From Streblospio benedicti (taxonomy: Eukaryota; Annelida; Polychaeta; Spionida; Spionidae): a DNA stretch of 64,000 bases. Positions 53,741 through 64,000 of this stretch are shown here, one piece after another (position 1 is the first letter of the stretch; each line of letters begins with the position of its first letter). The position numbers were made by a program, and so were the translations under genes. The notes beneath the pieces are model-generated. The model saw only the letters and a program-made list of their open reading frames with translations, was not told the origin of the DNA and did no database searches. The stretch covers positions 45,422,854-45,486,853 of the forward strand of contig CM032666.1 of assembly GCA_019095985.1 (NCBI GenBank), written 5' to 3'.

Positions 53741-54843
53741 TGGCATTATTTCAGTCGTCTGCTGTTTGGTATTCTCAGGATCTCCTACGTACGTATGTGT
53801 CCGGATCATACTGGAACGCTGCTTATTTTTCATTGCATTAGCCGTTGTCATCCGAAAAAAATACTCGATGAACTGTGATTGGGAAGTGTCATGTAACGGG
53901 ATTCCACACGTTGCTTTTAACTGTATTTATTCAGTGTTTAATGCATCACCATGATATTAAAAGTTGTACAACAATTCCTTCCAGGAATCAAAGTGAACAC
54001 TATTATGCAAAAACACTCACTATTTGCAGTATAGAAACTGTGGGTATTGGGGCTCAGCTGGCTAAAAACATTTTGGCAGCTAAGAAGACTTATTGTGTTT
54101 GCTAAGCGCTTATGCATACAAACCTTTAATGCAGAGTCTTGGCCGACAGAGTGTTTCTATACCCATATTCAACATATTATTCTGTTGAGTATAGGCTCCA
54201 CCTTCACACAATTTTTGCATGTTACTATTTGTGTGTGGATGCTGTTGTTTATTAAGATGTAGACCTCCATGACATGTATAATGGAACAGGAGGGTATTTC
54301 TTATTTAATGAGCAACATTCGCCTACAATACAGACATGCCGTGACGGAGCTACTATATATACATAGCAAGCATACGATTCCCTTTGTCGTTCAGTGGTAA
54401 ACCAGATACATGCCTATGACACGCACACAGCCTCACTGACAGAACACCATTGCCATGTTTGAAATGTGAAACAGGTATCTCTAAATTCCAATGTCAAACA
54501 TGAATCTCCTGTGGTCTTTTTCAATGTGGAGGGGGAAGCTGTTCGTGTAGATGACAGTAACGCACGCATGTCATTTCATATTCAAGCTTGCAACCCTTGA
54601 TGCGGTCATATGCATGATATATTGCATGGCGTAGACATGTAAGAGTATAGATCTTTCCAGAATAGCATACTGTTATGCCTGCACCTAGCATTTACGAGAC
54701 GTAATCTTAGATTCCCAACTTTTTTAGTGATATATTATGTCATTTTAGTTAGGTTCAGACAGACCCTAATATCGAGGCCTAATCAGTGTTGGCATTGTAG
54801 CCATTATTAATGGGTACATGGTTTCACTACAGACATGGTTTTA
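53741..54843. other. Intergenic, no gene recognised
   Basis: No exon or domain recognised. Several short plus-strand frames lack coding character. Confidence 0.35.
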
Positions 54844-55200
54844 AAATACAATACAATACAATACAATTTATATAGTGTAAATTCCACTAAATCTTCATGT
54901 ACGCTTGTAGGCCTCCTTAAAAAAATTGTGCTTTAGTAGGGATTTAAATGATACAAGAGTTTTGGATTGCCGAATGGACAGTGGAAGTTTATTTCATAAT
55001 TTAGGTGCTGCTGTTTTAAATGCTCTGTCACCATAAGACTTGCTGCTTGATCTAAATTCTTTAAGCAATCGATTATTTGATGACCGCAGTAATCTAGGTG
55101 GTGAGTATGGTTGTAAGAGTTCAGACAGGTAATATGGTGCAAGTCCAGTGAGGCATTTGTAAGTGTTAGAATCTTGAAAATTATGCGTTGCTTGAAACAT
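54844..55200 (-). mobile_element. L2-like LINE 3' end (minus strand)
   Basis: The minus-strand frame encodes YKCLTGLAPYYLSELLQPYS, RLLRSSNNRLL, YGDRAFKTAAPKL, then after a TGA where the family has Trp (54994-54996) NKLPLSIRQSKTLVSFKSLL, KHNFFKEAYKRT and a stop at 54895-54897. This is the well-known C-terminus of L2/Rex-like LINE reverse transcriptases. A short 3' UTR ends in a (TTGTA)n tail (plus strand AATACAATACAATACAATAC at 54844 onward). The 5' side fades near 55200, so the copy is 5'-truncated. Confidence 0.9.
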
Positions 55201-57871
55201 AGAATACTATTGTATTTATCATGTCTTCGGGGGTGGAAATTCGCGACTGTAAAACCTGTCTTTTACTATATCATCTATCCAACACGAAGAAAAAGGGTAC
55301 AACGTGTGTTTGCCAACATAAACTAAGTGGAATCAGTTTTTAAAGTTCACCAGGAATGGGGCCATATCACGTCTCGGGTTGTAAATGTTCAGTTGTTGTT
55401 TGTATGTGTAATGGTGAGGTGATGATTTGTAAAATTGTGAGGCATACGCTCAACTATCACATGTCAAATGACGAATAATGATTGTTTAATACATCTAAAT
55501 TCTAAATTGCTATCAGCTTGATAACGTCAAAGTGTCATATGAACCGCGGAAAAAAACTTCAAGCCATTTTTTTATGTTTCCAAATGGTACCCTCTTAAGA
55601 TTCAATATGAGGAATTTATGAAATGCTAGATGAGCCATCAGGCAAGTGTGCATGACATTTTGGTGACATTTGCATTTTGTGCGGGCACACAAGAGTGTAG
55701 TGTTTACCAGCAAAGTGGTTTCCTTGCGACAAAGCTAATAGCGAGGGGTGCTCTTGATTTTTGTATCAATTTGTATACAGCCGAACAGATTCTCCATGAA
55801 TGTGTCTTTGGATATTTTGAACGTTTTTCAGCTTCCTCGCGGAAATATAATATAAGTCAAGCGTGAAATCATTAATGTACTAACTACTTAATACTAATGC
55901 CACTAGTGCTTATTTGCAGATAACACATGAAATACACACTATTGAAAATGGTAACATTTTGATCTTATGAACAAAATGGTTTCCAGACTACCATTCTAGA
56001 CGTTAACTTGACAATGCTTGTGTCTCCACTTCATGCTAAAAAACTCACGAAATGTAGATGTAAATTTGCTGTACAATAAATTGTACACCAGCTGCTTCCG
56101 TTTTTTATTGCCCTTGGAAAAGAGACACTTCTTCAGGTACAGGGTCATCAAACGCAGCTGGATGACAATAAATACACACATAAGAGGCGCAATAGCTGGA
56201 TAAAGAAAGATACTCGATAGCACCACGTCTCGTTTTTGCACACTCGCCAGCTATGTTACTCTGTTTTTAAATTAAAATCACTTTCTCATATCATTGCTAT
56301 ACCCCAAATTACAGTTTCTCTATGTTAACCACTTCGTGTCAAAGACATTAGCAGGGAAATTAATCCCGTGCTATATTTTCTTGTATAGTTTTAAAGTATC
56401 CGACGTGTTGTTACTATAAACTGTTCTGAATGTCAAAGTACATGTTCCCAATACGTTCATAAAGTTTGGATAACAAAATATAATGGGAATTTTGCAATTG
56501 TATGTACATGTAATAGCCTTTTTGTGTGATAATTGTATAAGGACAAATGTCCCTATATAATTATCACTGCAGGCCAAGTCACTTTGACGAATACATTCAT
56601 AGTTTTACACATACTCATTCCATTAACTTTATGTGGTTCCTTTTAACACATCAGTCAGTCATTGATTTTATGTCTATCATGTTCTCATATAAAAAATAGT
56701 AGAAGTATACGCATGGATAACGAACACACATTAACTCAATTTATCATGGCCGGTTACCACATGATTAATAAGACAGTAAAATTCACCTTCATTTCCCTTA
56801 TCAAAGCATTATTCCCACTGGCCAATCACGTGAAATCACAATCTACGACGGGAATTGCCGGGAGGTAATTTCAGTATACAATGTGGTACTTTTAATGCAG
56901 GTCGGATCTGGTGATGGTAGTTGAGCAAACTCACCCCAAACAGTCTGAGCAAACTCAGTGGTAGCTGCAAGTTCAATATGTATGAGTTAAGCAAGTGGAC
57001 GCCGGCCTGTGTGACTACTGAACACCGTTCACTATGGTACCAAGTGATGTATGGTCCCAGGGGAATTGAGAATGTGAGTAAAGTATGAAATTGATGCCAA
57101 TGACGTGGTGTGAATATGAATGCGGTAGAACACGATAATGGTGATTTTTAGACTATATATAGAATCATTTGTATTTCTTTTTTATTGTAATGGTATAACT
57201 CATATTTATAATTATGCCATATCTTAAACCCATGCAAAAAGGGTACAAGTAGAGGCATTTTAAACGTTTTTGTCCCCGATACGTTTAGTGCACATGAATT
57301 TTTAAAATAAAATTCCTCTTTGGAGAAAACGGGCATGCAGCAGAAGTTTAATATTGACATGTTTACAATATTTACATGATGCAGGGTGAAAATGATATAC
57401 ACACATTTTTAGCAGGGTGTTATAGTATGCATTAACTGCAAACTACTGGGATATATTTAAAAATATGATCCAGTAGTATCTCGTGATAGTGGGTGCGAGT
57501 GTGTACCTCTCGGCTAATGTAAGTTTAGCAGCGCCCGGTGTCCGCCTATAATCACCATCACTCCAGAGATTAGCAGTAAATGGGCACAATCCTTGAAATA
57601 ACCCATGAGTATGAAAGCCAATTTGCATTTGACACACAACATTTAGAGTGTTTAAGGCGGGAGTGTGATTGATGGTTTGGCAGCTTGAACATTGACGTGT
57701 TCTGTAAGTGAAGTAATCACAATGCACATGTACTCTCTTAGACAGTATTTAGAAGAGCATGAAATTTATCAGTGCTAACAGCGCAGTGAGTTTCTTCCCG
57801 ATCCTTCAAGGCAACACCTATAAGAAATGAATAATTTTCTTTAATTTGCATTACATCACATTTATTTTTAG
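55201..57871. other. Intergenic, dispersed repeat only
   Basis: 56940-57075 is related to 23960-24110 (GTGGACGC, GAACACCGTTCACTATGG, TTGAGAATG). No host exon recognised. Confidence 0.35.
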
Positions 57872-57959
57872 GTGTGAGGAATCATGAAGTGGCAGGTGGT
57901 CGTCAGCCTCGTCGTGGTCATATTGCCCGCAATCGTCTTGTCCAACGGATGGGATGGAG
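57872..57959 (+). CDS. Lone signal-peptide exon, plus strand (gene D, first coding exon)
   Basis: Acceptor CACATTTATTTTTAG, then ATG at 57884, 25 codons (MKWQVVVSLVVVILPAIVLS then NGWDG) and a donor GTATGT in phase 1. The hydrophobic core with LS|NG is a convincing secretion signal. The short non-coding stretch before ATG and the phase copy the first exons of genes A to C, but the strand is opposite. No next exon was recognised to the right, so the gene may continue beyond the window or use exons of another type. Confidence 0.5.
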
Positions 57960-60435
57960 GTATGTTTGTGTCTTTTACATTGTACCAGGTGTAGCAATAG
58001 TACGTTTTACATGCTATATTATATGTAGATAGTTATGTAGCTGATTATTCTGATAATTATGCGGGTCATACAGACACAGATGACATGGGTAAATCCAAAA
58101 GGGATCAACCACTGTAGATAATTCCAGTAAAATTTATACGCGTTTTCTTTATTTATGTTTTAAACGTTGGAAGCTGTGGCATAGACTATATAGCAATGTT
58201 ATGTGCAATTATTTCTTAATAAAAATATGAAAAGGAGCTTAACCCAACGTATTTGAACTGTAGCATTAATAGCACTGTGGCCAGTGGCGGAGCAAGCTAA
58301 ATGCTACAAAGTTTTTAAAAAAAGAAACGGAAGCACGCGCACACACGAGGGTATAATGTGTCGTACACACTCAAAGTAGCCCCGGGTCGATTGGGATAGA
58401 AATATAGGACGTAATTGGTGCAATATGATGCTAATCTATGGCTGCAATCCATGTCATCTGATCCAGAGGCTTATCGTTGTGAATGTTTAATGAGGCCGGT
58501 GAAGGTTGCACTAGTCTAGAAACGCGACCGTTACCATCTCATACAGACGCTGTATTTTTTTTCATCTAGGTGGCCGGATATTTTCTTTAACGCACGCGTG
58601 TTACAATGAATTGCGGGTTTGCATTGAAAAATAAATGAGAGACTGTGTCTGCTTGGACATGCATATATATGCATAGTGAGCGATATGAGTTATGCACGTC
58701 TATCATTCAACACATTACACAATGTGGCTAGAATGTTATTAAGTATACGTTTCATATACAACTGTGGTTATCAAAGACCCTGTAGAAATGTGTACGACAC
58801 ACTGACATGTTAATGTATCTGCTAATACATATGCCACTATCATGCTATAATCAAACAATATCGTTGCCAATAATTATACAACAAAAGTATCAAATATTAA
58901 TGTGCAGTGCTTTATCTTCATTACTAATTATTCTTCAATTATTCAAAGCATATCTTTATGTTAACTACAAGGTACGCGTTAACGGTGCACACCGACAGAA
59001 GTCAATGAGGCGTGATTCTGATCCATTGTGGCACATATGGTGACGTCCAATACATTGCATACACTTGCTAATATGATTGGAGCATATCAATTAACGAGAC
59101 ATCTTTTGTTTGTGTTTATGATGACTACATGCAAATGCATGTGTCATTCATGATATACAGATTTTAATTTTATACGTGAACATATTTGTACATGTAATTG
59201 GATAAATTCGGTGTCCCGATGGAAAGTTTACAGTGGTACACATCTTGAAAATAAGCGATATGCGCGTTTCATGGTGATAAATATACAACACTCGTAATTA
59301 TTGCAATATTGTGAAGATAGTAGCTGAATGCAATTCGATGCGGGTTTTTGTTTTGTTTTGTTTTTGTTGTTTTGCTTTTTAAAAAGACTTAACGACATTT
59401 TCCGGCTATGGTCATACGTTCTACCCAAATGAATACCAGCATAATTGTAACCTTGAGTTAATATAGTCCTCCCATATGTTGGACCTATAAGTGCTTTTTC
59501 GTCATTTGCATATAAAATATGTATGGATGGTGAAGCCAGTGAGCATATGCATGCTATTCCTGGCTTTGACAGCTATTTTTCTCTATGCATTGTGGGTTTG
59601 TGATATCATGGAAATTGTGTCCTTTTTTATCATATTTAGATTTCATTCAGTGTGTAAACGTAGGGCTTGTACTAGTTTGAGGCCGGCAGATGTAAGAGAT
59701 TAAGAGACGCCCTTTGCATGTGCTACTCTATTTCCATGACCAAATATATGTGTCACATTTATTTTCTCACAAATCTTAATAGAAATCGGTGAGTGTGTGA
59801 TAAGTGAGTGATCAAGTTACTGTGGCGAAAGACAAAGGGGATTTTCCTTGAAATCGACAATTAATGCCATCATATAATATATATTTGATTACTTTGTGAA
59901 TGTGTAAATACATCTATATTTGAAGAATTTCAAAACTAGCTGCATTAGTTTCATAATAGGGTTTGGGCATCATAAGCAATCCACAATTCATTTTTGCGCT
60001 GCAACGGTTCCATACCCATACCCCTCCTCACCAACTCCCTTCATATTTGTGAGTTATGGCCAAAAAGGTTAAAAAGTAATCAAATATCCTTATTAATCCT
60101 CTACCAAACGCAATATATCGCTCCAACCACTGCCAAACCAAACAAAACCCGACCGTATATGCGTGGCTTCAGCTGCCCTTTGTATAGATACCTCCAGGCG
60201 CAACTGCAGGTCTTTCCGACCACACCTTCCATGACTCTAACCTTTTTAAAACTTATATAACTTGTAATCTATTACTGTTACTCCTGTTACTCTATTACTT
60301 GTAATGTGTTTTCATTGTTATAATTTTGCCCATAGCATGGACAACAACCAGAGCAGACCTTATTTTGAACCTTGCACTGTTATGTCATAAGTGATTATAT
60401 CACAGCATGGGAGCATCCGTATTGTTTTACCGTAG
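57960..60435. other. Possible intron of gene D, no exon recognised
   Basis: AT-rich with no cysteine-rich or stalk-like exon on either strand. Includes a T-rich tract at 59345-59383. Confidence 0.3.
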
Positions 60436-60522
60436 TCATGACCCTAATTTTGACCAGCAGTCTGCTGCTCAGCTTTCTTAAGTCACTGTTATTTGTTTCG
60501 GTTCATCTGACCTCAGATGCAG
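60436..60522 (+). CDS. Second possible signal-peptide exon, plus strand
   Basis: Acceptor TTGTTTTACCGTAG, two bases, then ATG (60438) and 28 codons: MTLILTSSLLLSFLKSLLFV followed by SVHLTSDA, with a strong donor GTGAGT in phase 1. Same plan as the other first exons, but a Lys interrupts the hydrophobic stretch, so a signal peptide is less certain. No following exon recognised. Confidence 0.35.
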
Positions 60523-63500
60523 GTGAGTGTTTGCCTTTTTTATTTGTGACGTGACCGACGGTTTGTGTGTAAAACACACATGTTCATTGTTGTAACCATC
60601 ACTGGACCAGACAGGCATCATTGTTGGTGGTGGAGGCACTAGCAGAGTGCATGGGGCACTGGTAACCTCTGCCACCGGCCTTCAGGCGATACTGGCGCAT
60701 ACTCAAAGCATCCCGGTGCAAAAGCAGACCCTCCTGGCGCTCCTGCAAGCCAAGACTAGGCTCGCGCTGAGCCGATCAATATAAAAGTCAACAATCCTTT
60801 TAGCTGGAATCAGACAAGAAAAAAAACACCTCTGAGGTGAACGCCAATTTTCTAACCGCTGGCATCTACCACTCCACTAACTTGGCCCCAGCTTATGTAT
60901 GTCAACCGTTCGCCCACGCATCCCACCGTAACCCTAAAAATGAGGCATGTGGTTTGATACTGCGGTGCCAAATAACATATAAGTGAAATGTAATATAAAC
61001 GTGCACTACAAAACAACATTACCGGCACTATCAGCTGCGCACTATACTCATACATCAACCCTCCATGTCAAATGTATTTACAGGTTGACATATGGTAATC
61101 AGGCATCTCTACTATAACTAGCACGAGAGTATAATCAAGAGAAGCCATCGCTCACTCTGTGCTAGTCTTATGTTGGTGGCATTAAGGCCGCAGGTGACGT
61201 CCTTAATCCACCCTAATCCTCTCCCACAATACACGAGCTTAACGCAATGCGTCTCTCCCTTTAACACTATAAACAAGCATACGTTGCGTAGTAAGATGTT
61301 CTTATGATGTAACTCAAAGGAACAGATTTTATTAGTGATATAACAGGTTTATCATTATTTTTTATGGCATAGTTATCCTACTCTGGAAATCGACACCGGG
61401 AAATATAAAAAAAACATGCTGCCAACTCGTATCAACAACCTTTATAGAAATCTTACATTTATGCTAATGTTCAAAACTGGTGGCAGTGATCACACCGGTA
61501 GCCACGATGATTACCACCTCACCACGCTTTCACATGGAATGTGATTTCACATTTGCATGATTACTAAATTTGATTTAGCAGCAATTGTCATTCTGTGCGC
61601 AGGCACATCTTCTATTTCCGTCACAGACGTCTCTGAGGATGTGCTTTAAGTCTCCTAAGTTAGTTGTCCACTTCTTTTCAATTTCATAGTGTGTGAGGTT
61701 AAGTGGATTTTATACATCAATTGAACTCGTTGTATTAATAGAAATGCAATGAATATCCGCTTATTGTACAGCTAAGACATGTTTCTTCTATCAAATAAGT
61801 ATGTACGTTTGCTTAATAAGATGCCTGTTAACGGGTGCCTTGGGGGAAGCGTTCCTCGTGAGATTCTCCCAACTAGTTAACTGTACCAATTGTAAACCAT
61901 TTGCTTTTTCAATGAAGAACATGCAGCGAGGAATATTAAAGTGAACACAATCATCATTTATTTCAGTATATGGTCACATTTAGACGCTTTATAAATTTTG
62001 GATATTTATTCACGTGGTTGCAATAATTCATCTTTCGCCCATTAGCTTGTATTTTACAAGACTTTCTTCTGTAAGGAAAAGAAAATGGTAATGGGTTTGA
62101 AAAGACGAACCAACAGCTAGATTACACGACAAAAACCTCTAGGTTTTGCAGGAACTCTCATTCGTAGAACCTGTAATTTGGCACATTGTTAGACTAACAG
62201 CCTCTCTTATGGTCATTAGTATATCACTATTGTGCGTAAGGATGAGTTCCACGTGACACAGTTGCCAACAACTGAAAGATAAATCGTGCATAGTGACTAT
62301 TCAAACAAGCGAATAATATCATTATCACATAATTCATTCTATCCATCAAATAGTCTCCTAATATCCTTGTCCCCTTTCAATATTGCATATACATGTACGA
62401 GAATTTCACCATACTGAAGCTATGTACACAGAGAGGTAGACTTTCCAGAATGCTTCTATATATTCTGAGTTTATTGTACGGTGTAAACAATACTAGGCGT
62501 TGTTATGTTTAACTACCATCTATAGTGTCATAGGATACAGCTATAAATTAGTGACTAGATGAGGTAATGGAGCGACCATGTCACCATGTGACATTCGCTC
62601 TGACGGTGACGCCCAACGTCTGCACAGCACGTTCTGAAGGTCAACGTGTCCCGTGGGAGGGATAATGCAGTTTTTACAATTTGTCTAATGTACAAAAGCT
62701 TCCTTTTGCTGGAGGCACTGCTACACGTGCCGCCATAAGGCGAGAATTATACAAATAGATGATCTGTATGTTATGCCAATATGCTTGTGTAGGCCTATAC
62801 TATGCTTCAGTGAAGACATGTCCAAGAAACATAACAGGACAGACAAATATTGACCTAGGAAAAGAAATGGAAAATTGTAATTAAATAAATATGTAACACT
62901 GTAATTATGTATTGGTCCTCTACTCACTGACATTATCATTAGCAATTAACCCTCCATTTTTTTGCAATTAGATGTTCATATTGCCAACATTATATATGCC
63001 ACCTGTCATTCAAGGCTTTATCGTCATTCATAAAGAGCATTTACATTACCCCGCGGTCTTTTATACTTAGAACATTTGGTGTCAAATAAAACACCTTTAT
63101 CTCGACGTTATGCGTCTCGATTGGCCTAGCATCTTGGGGTTACAATAGTCAGTTGGTGATTTCGATTACTTAAAGCGTTTCTTAGACTTTGTATACGGTA
63201 ATAGTATACACTGTACCTTCACGTGTTAGAATTGCTGGTGCATCTTGCTCTCTGGAGCTGGTACCAAAAATGCATGGTAATGTAAAGAAATGTTTTACAG
63301 TGAATGAAGACTCTACACTCTGCAAGTCATGCTATATGGTGTTGTGTTCATAACTTCAATGGGCCCACTCACAATGAGTTATCTTTTTATGCCGGATCAT
63401 GCAAAAAATCTTGACTGAAATCCATAGGCTTTAAGGCTCCTTACCTCGGGCTCGATGAATGGATGCTGCATCATACTCATGTCATAGATTGTTTGTTGTC

Positions 63501-64000
63501 AGTCTATCAGATACACTTGATGAACTAAATGAATGTTATCGCAGTAGCACCATATGGAGTTTCACTAGAAGCTATTGCAATAGAATCCTGGTAAATGCAA
63601 ATTTGTTAAAATATCGTTGTGATGATTGATCATAAGCCACAACTGAAAGTCGGCTCATGTTGGCGGGCTTGTGTGACTATCTTTAACTATGAGCTAACTC
63701 ATATTCATGGCAAAAAAAAAACATTTGTCCACCGGATGTCTTTGCATGGGAGTACTAGCGGGTTTTTTTCTCCATCCTCTTTCATGACACCAGGCTATAG
63801 ATCGTTAGCGCCCCCCCGACACTTTCTGTATTGTGGTATCACTAGTATGATTGATGTTCATGTTAACCTTGCTGTATCAGTCGATAGTTGTATGCTTTCT
63901 GTTCACGTTATCAACACGGTCATATCTTTTATTTTTGACATAATATACATGTCCTATTATTACAATACCAAATTACGTGTTCATATATATTTATTTATAG
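60523..64000. other. Right end of window, no gene recognised
   Basis: A GC-richer open stretch at 60595-60783 (LQAILAHTQSIPVQKQTLLA and on to a stop at 60784) has no ATG or clear splice sites and could not be assigned. The remainder is AT-rich. A C run with GCTATAGA.C.TTAGCGCCCCCC near 63795-63818 matches the style of 43225-43250. Confidence 0.3.

Noticed and set aside
60595-60783. Open GC-richer stretch as the next exon of a plus-strand gene
   Set aside because: It lacks a matching acceptor in phase 1, and no domain was recognised. Kept only as an unassigned stretch.

Overview
The window is animal genomic DNA. It is AT-rich and mostly non-coding, with GT-AG introns, long CA and TA microsatellites, pieces of non-LTR retrotransposons (CR1/L2-like) and several PIF/Harbinger-type DNA transposons and MITEs. 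The repeat make-up suggests a marine invertebrate, perhaps a deuterostome such as a hemichordate, echinoderm or cephalochordate. That is inference: nothing in the window fixes the species. I saw no rRNA gene, tRNA gene, CRISPR array, bacterial-style operon or virus-like element.

The main content is a cluster of three paralogous genes on the minus strand, here called A (1.1-7.9 kb), B (12.3-23.2 kb) and C (29.7-32.0 kb). I built them by joining open exons at splice sites. Each has the same plan: a signal-peptide exon whose splice acceptor lies 4 to 16 bases before the ATG; one or two cysteine-rich heads resembling paired LDL-receptor class A / PRKCSH-like modules (CLP...CDK..DC, then DGCC[DE]C); a low-complexity mucin-like stalk (TTAEPAAAA in A, TTAEPT in B, about 31 PAPT units in C); and a tiny last exon coding 17 to 25 residues of charged, amphipathic helix. 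Apart from one phase-2 intron inside the head of gene C, the joins are in phase 1, as expected of shuffled extracellular modules. Gene C joins in frame to 411 aa and gene B to 389 aa. Gene A's stalk exon is one base away from a whole number of codons. Two lone signal-peptide-like exons on the plus strand (57.9 and 60.4 kb) also end in phase 1, and a minus-strand signal-like exon without an ATG lies at 18.5 kb.

The rest is repeat-rich. Left edge: 3' end of a LINE, then an inverted-repeat and microsatellite complex (1.3-3.1 kb). Two copies of one PIF/Harbinger derivative lie at 9.86-11.48 kb and 25.64-26.94 kb, both bounded by TTA; the second interrupts an array of about 166-bp units carrying a GGGGTCC...GGACCCC palindrome. 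From 37.6 to 41.5 kb there is a TTAC microsatellite, two neighbouring 336-bp MITEs and a third nested inside another MITE. A LINE reverse-transcriptase fragment is at 44.4-44.7 kb and a 440-bp inverted-repeat element at 45.4-45.8 kb. A larger PIF/Harbinger element with a recognisable DDE transposase, broken by one in-frame stop, occupies 49.9-53.7 kb, and an L2-like LINE 3' end lies at 54.85-55.2 kb. The last 9 kb is sparse.

The three genes encode secreted proteins with a cysteine-rich head, a glycosylatable stalk and a possible oligomerising tail. I know no named family with this layout. Their function is not shown by the sequence.
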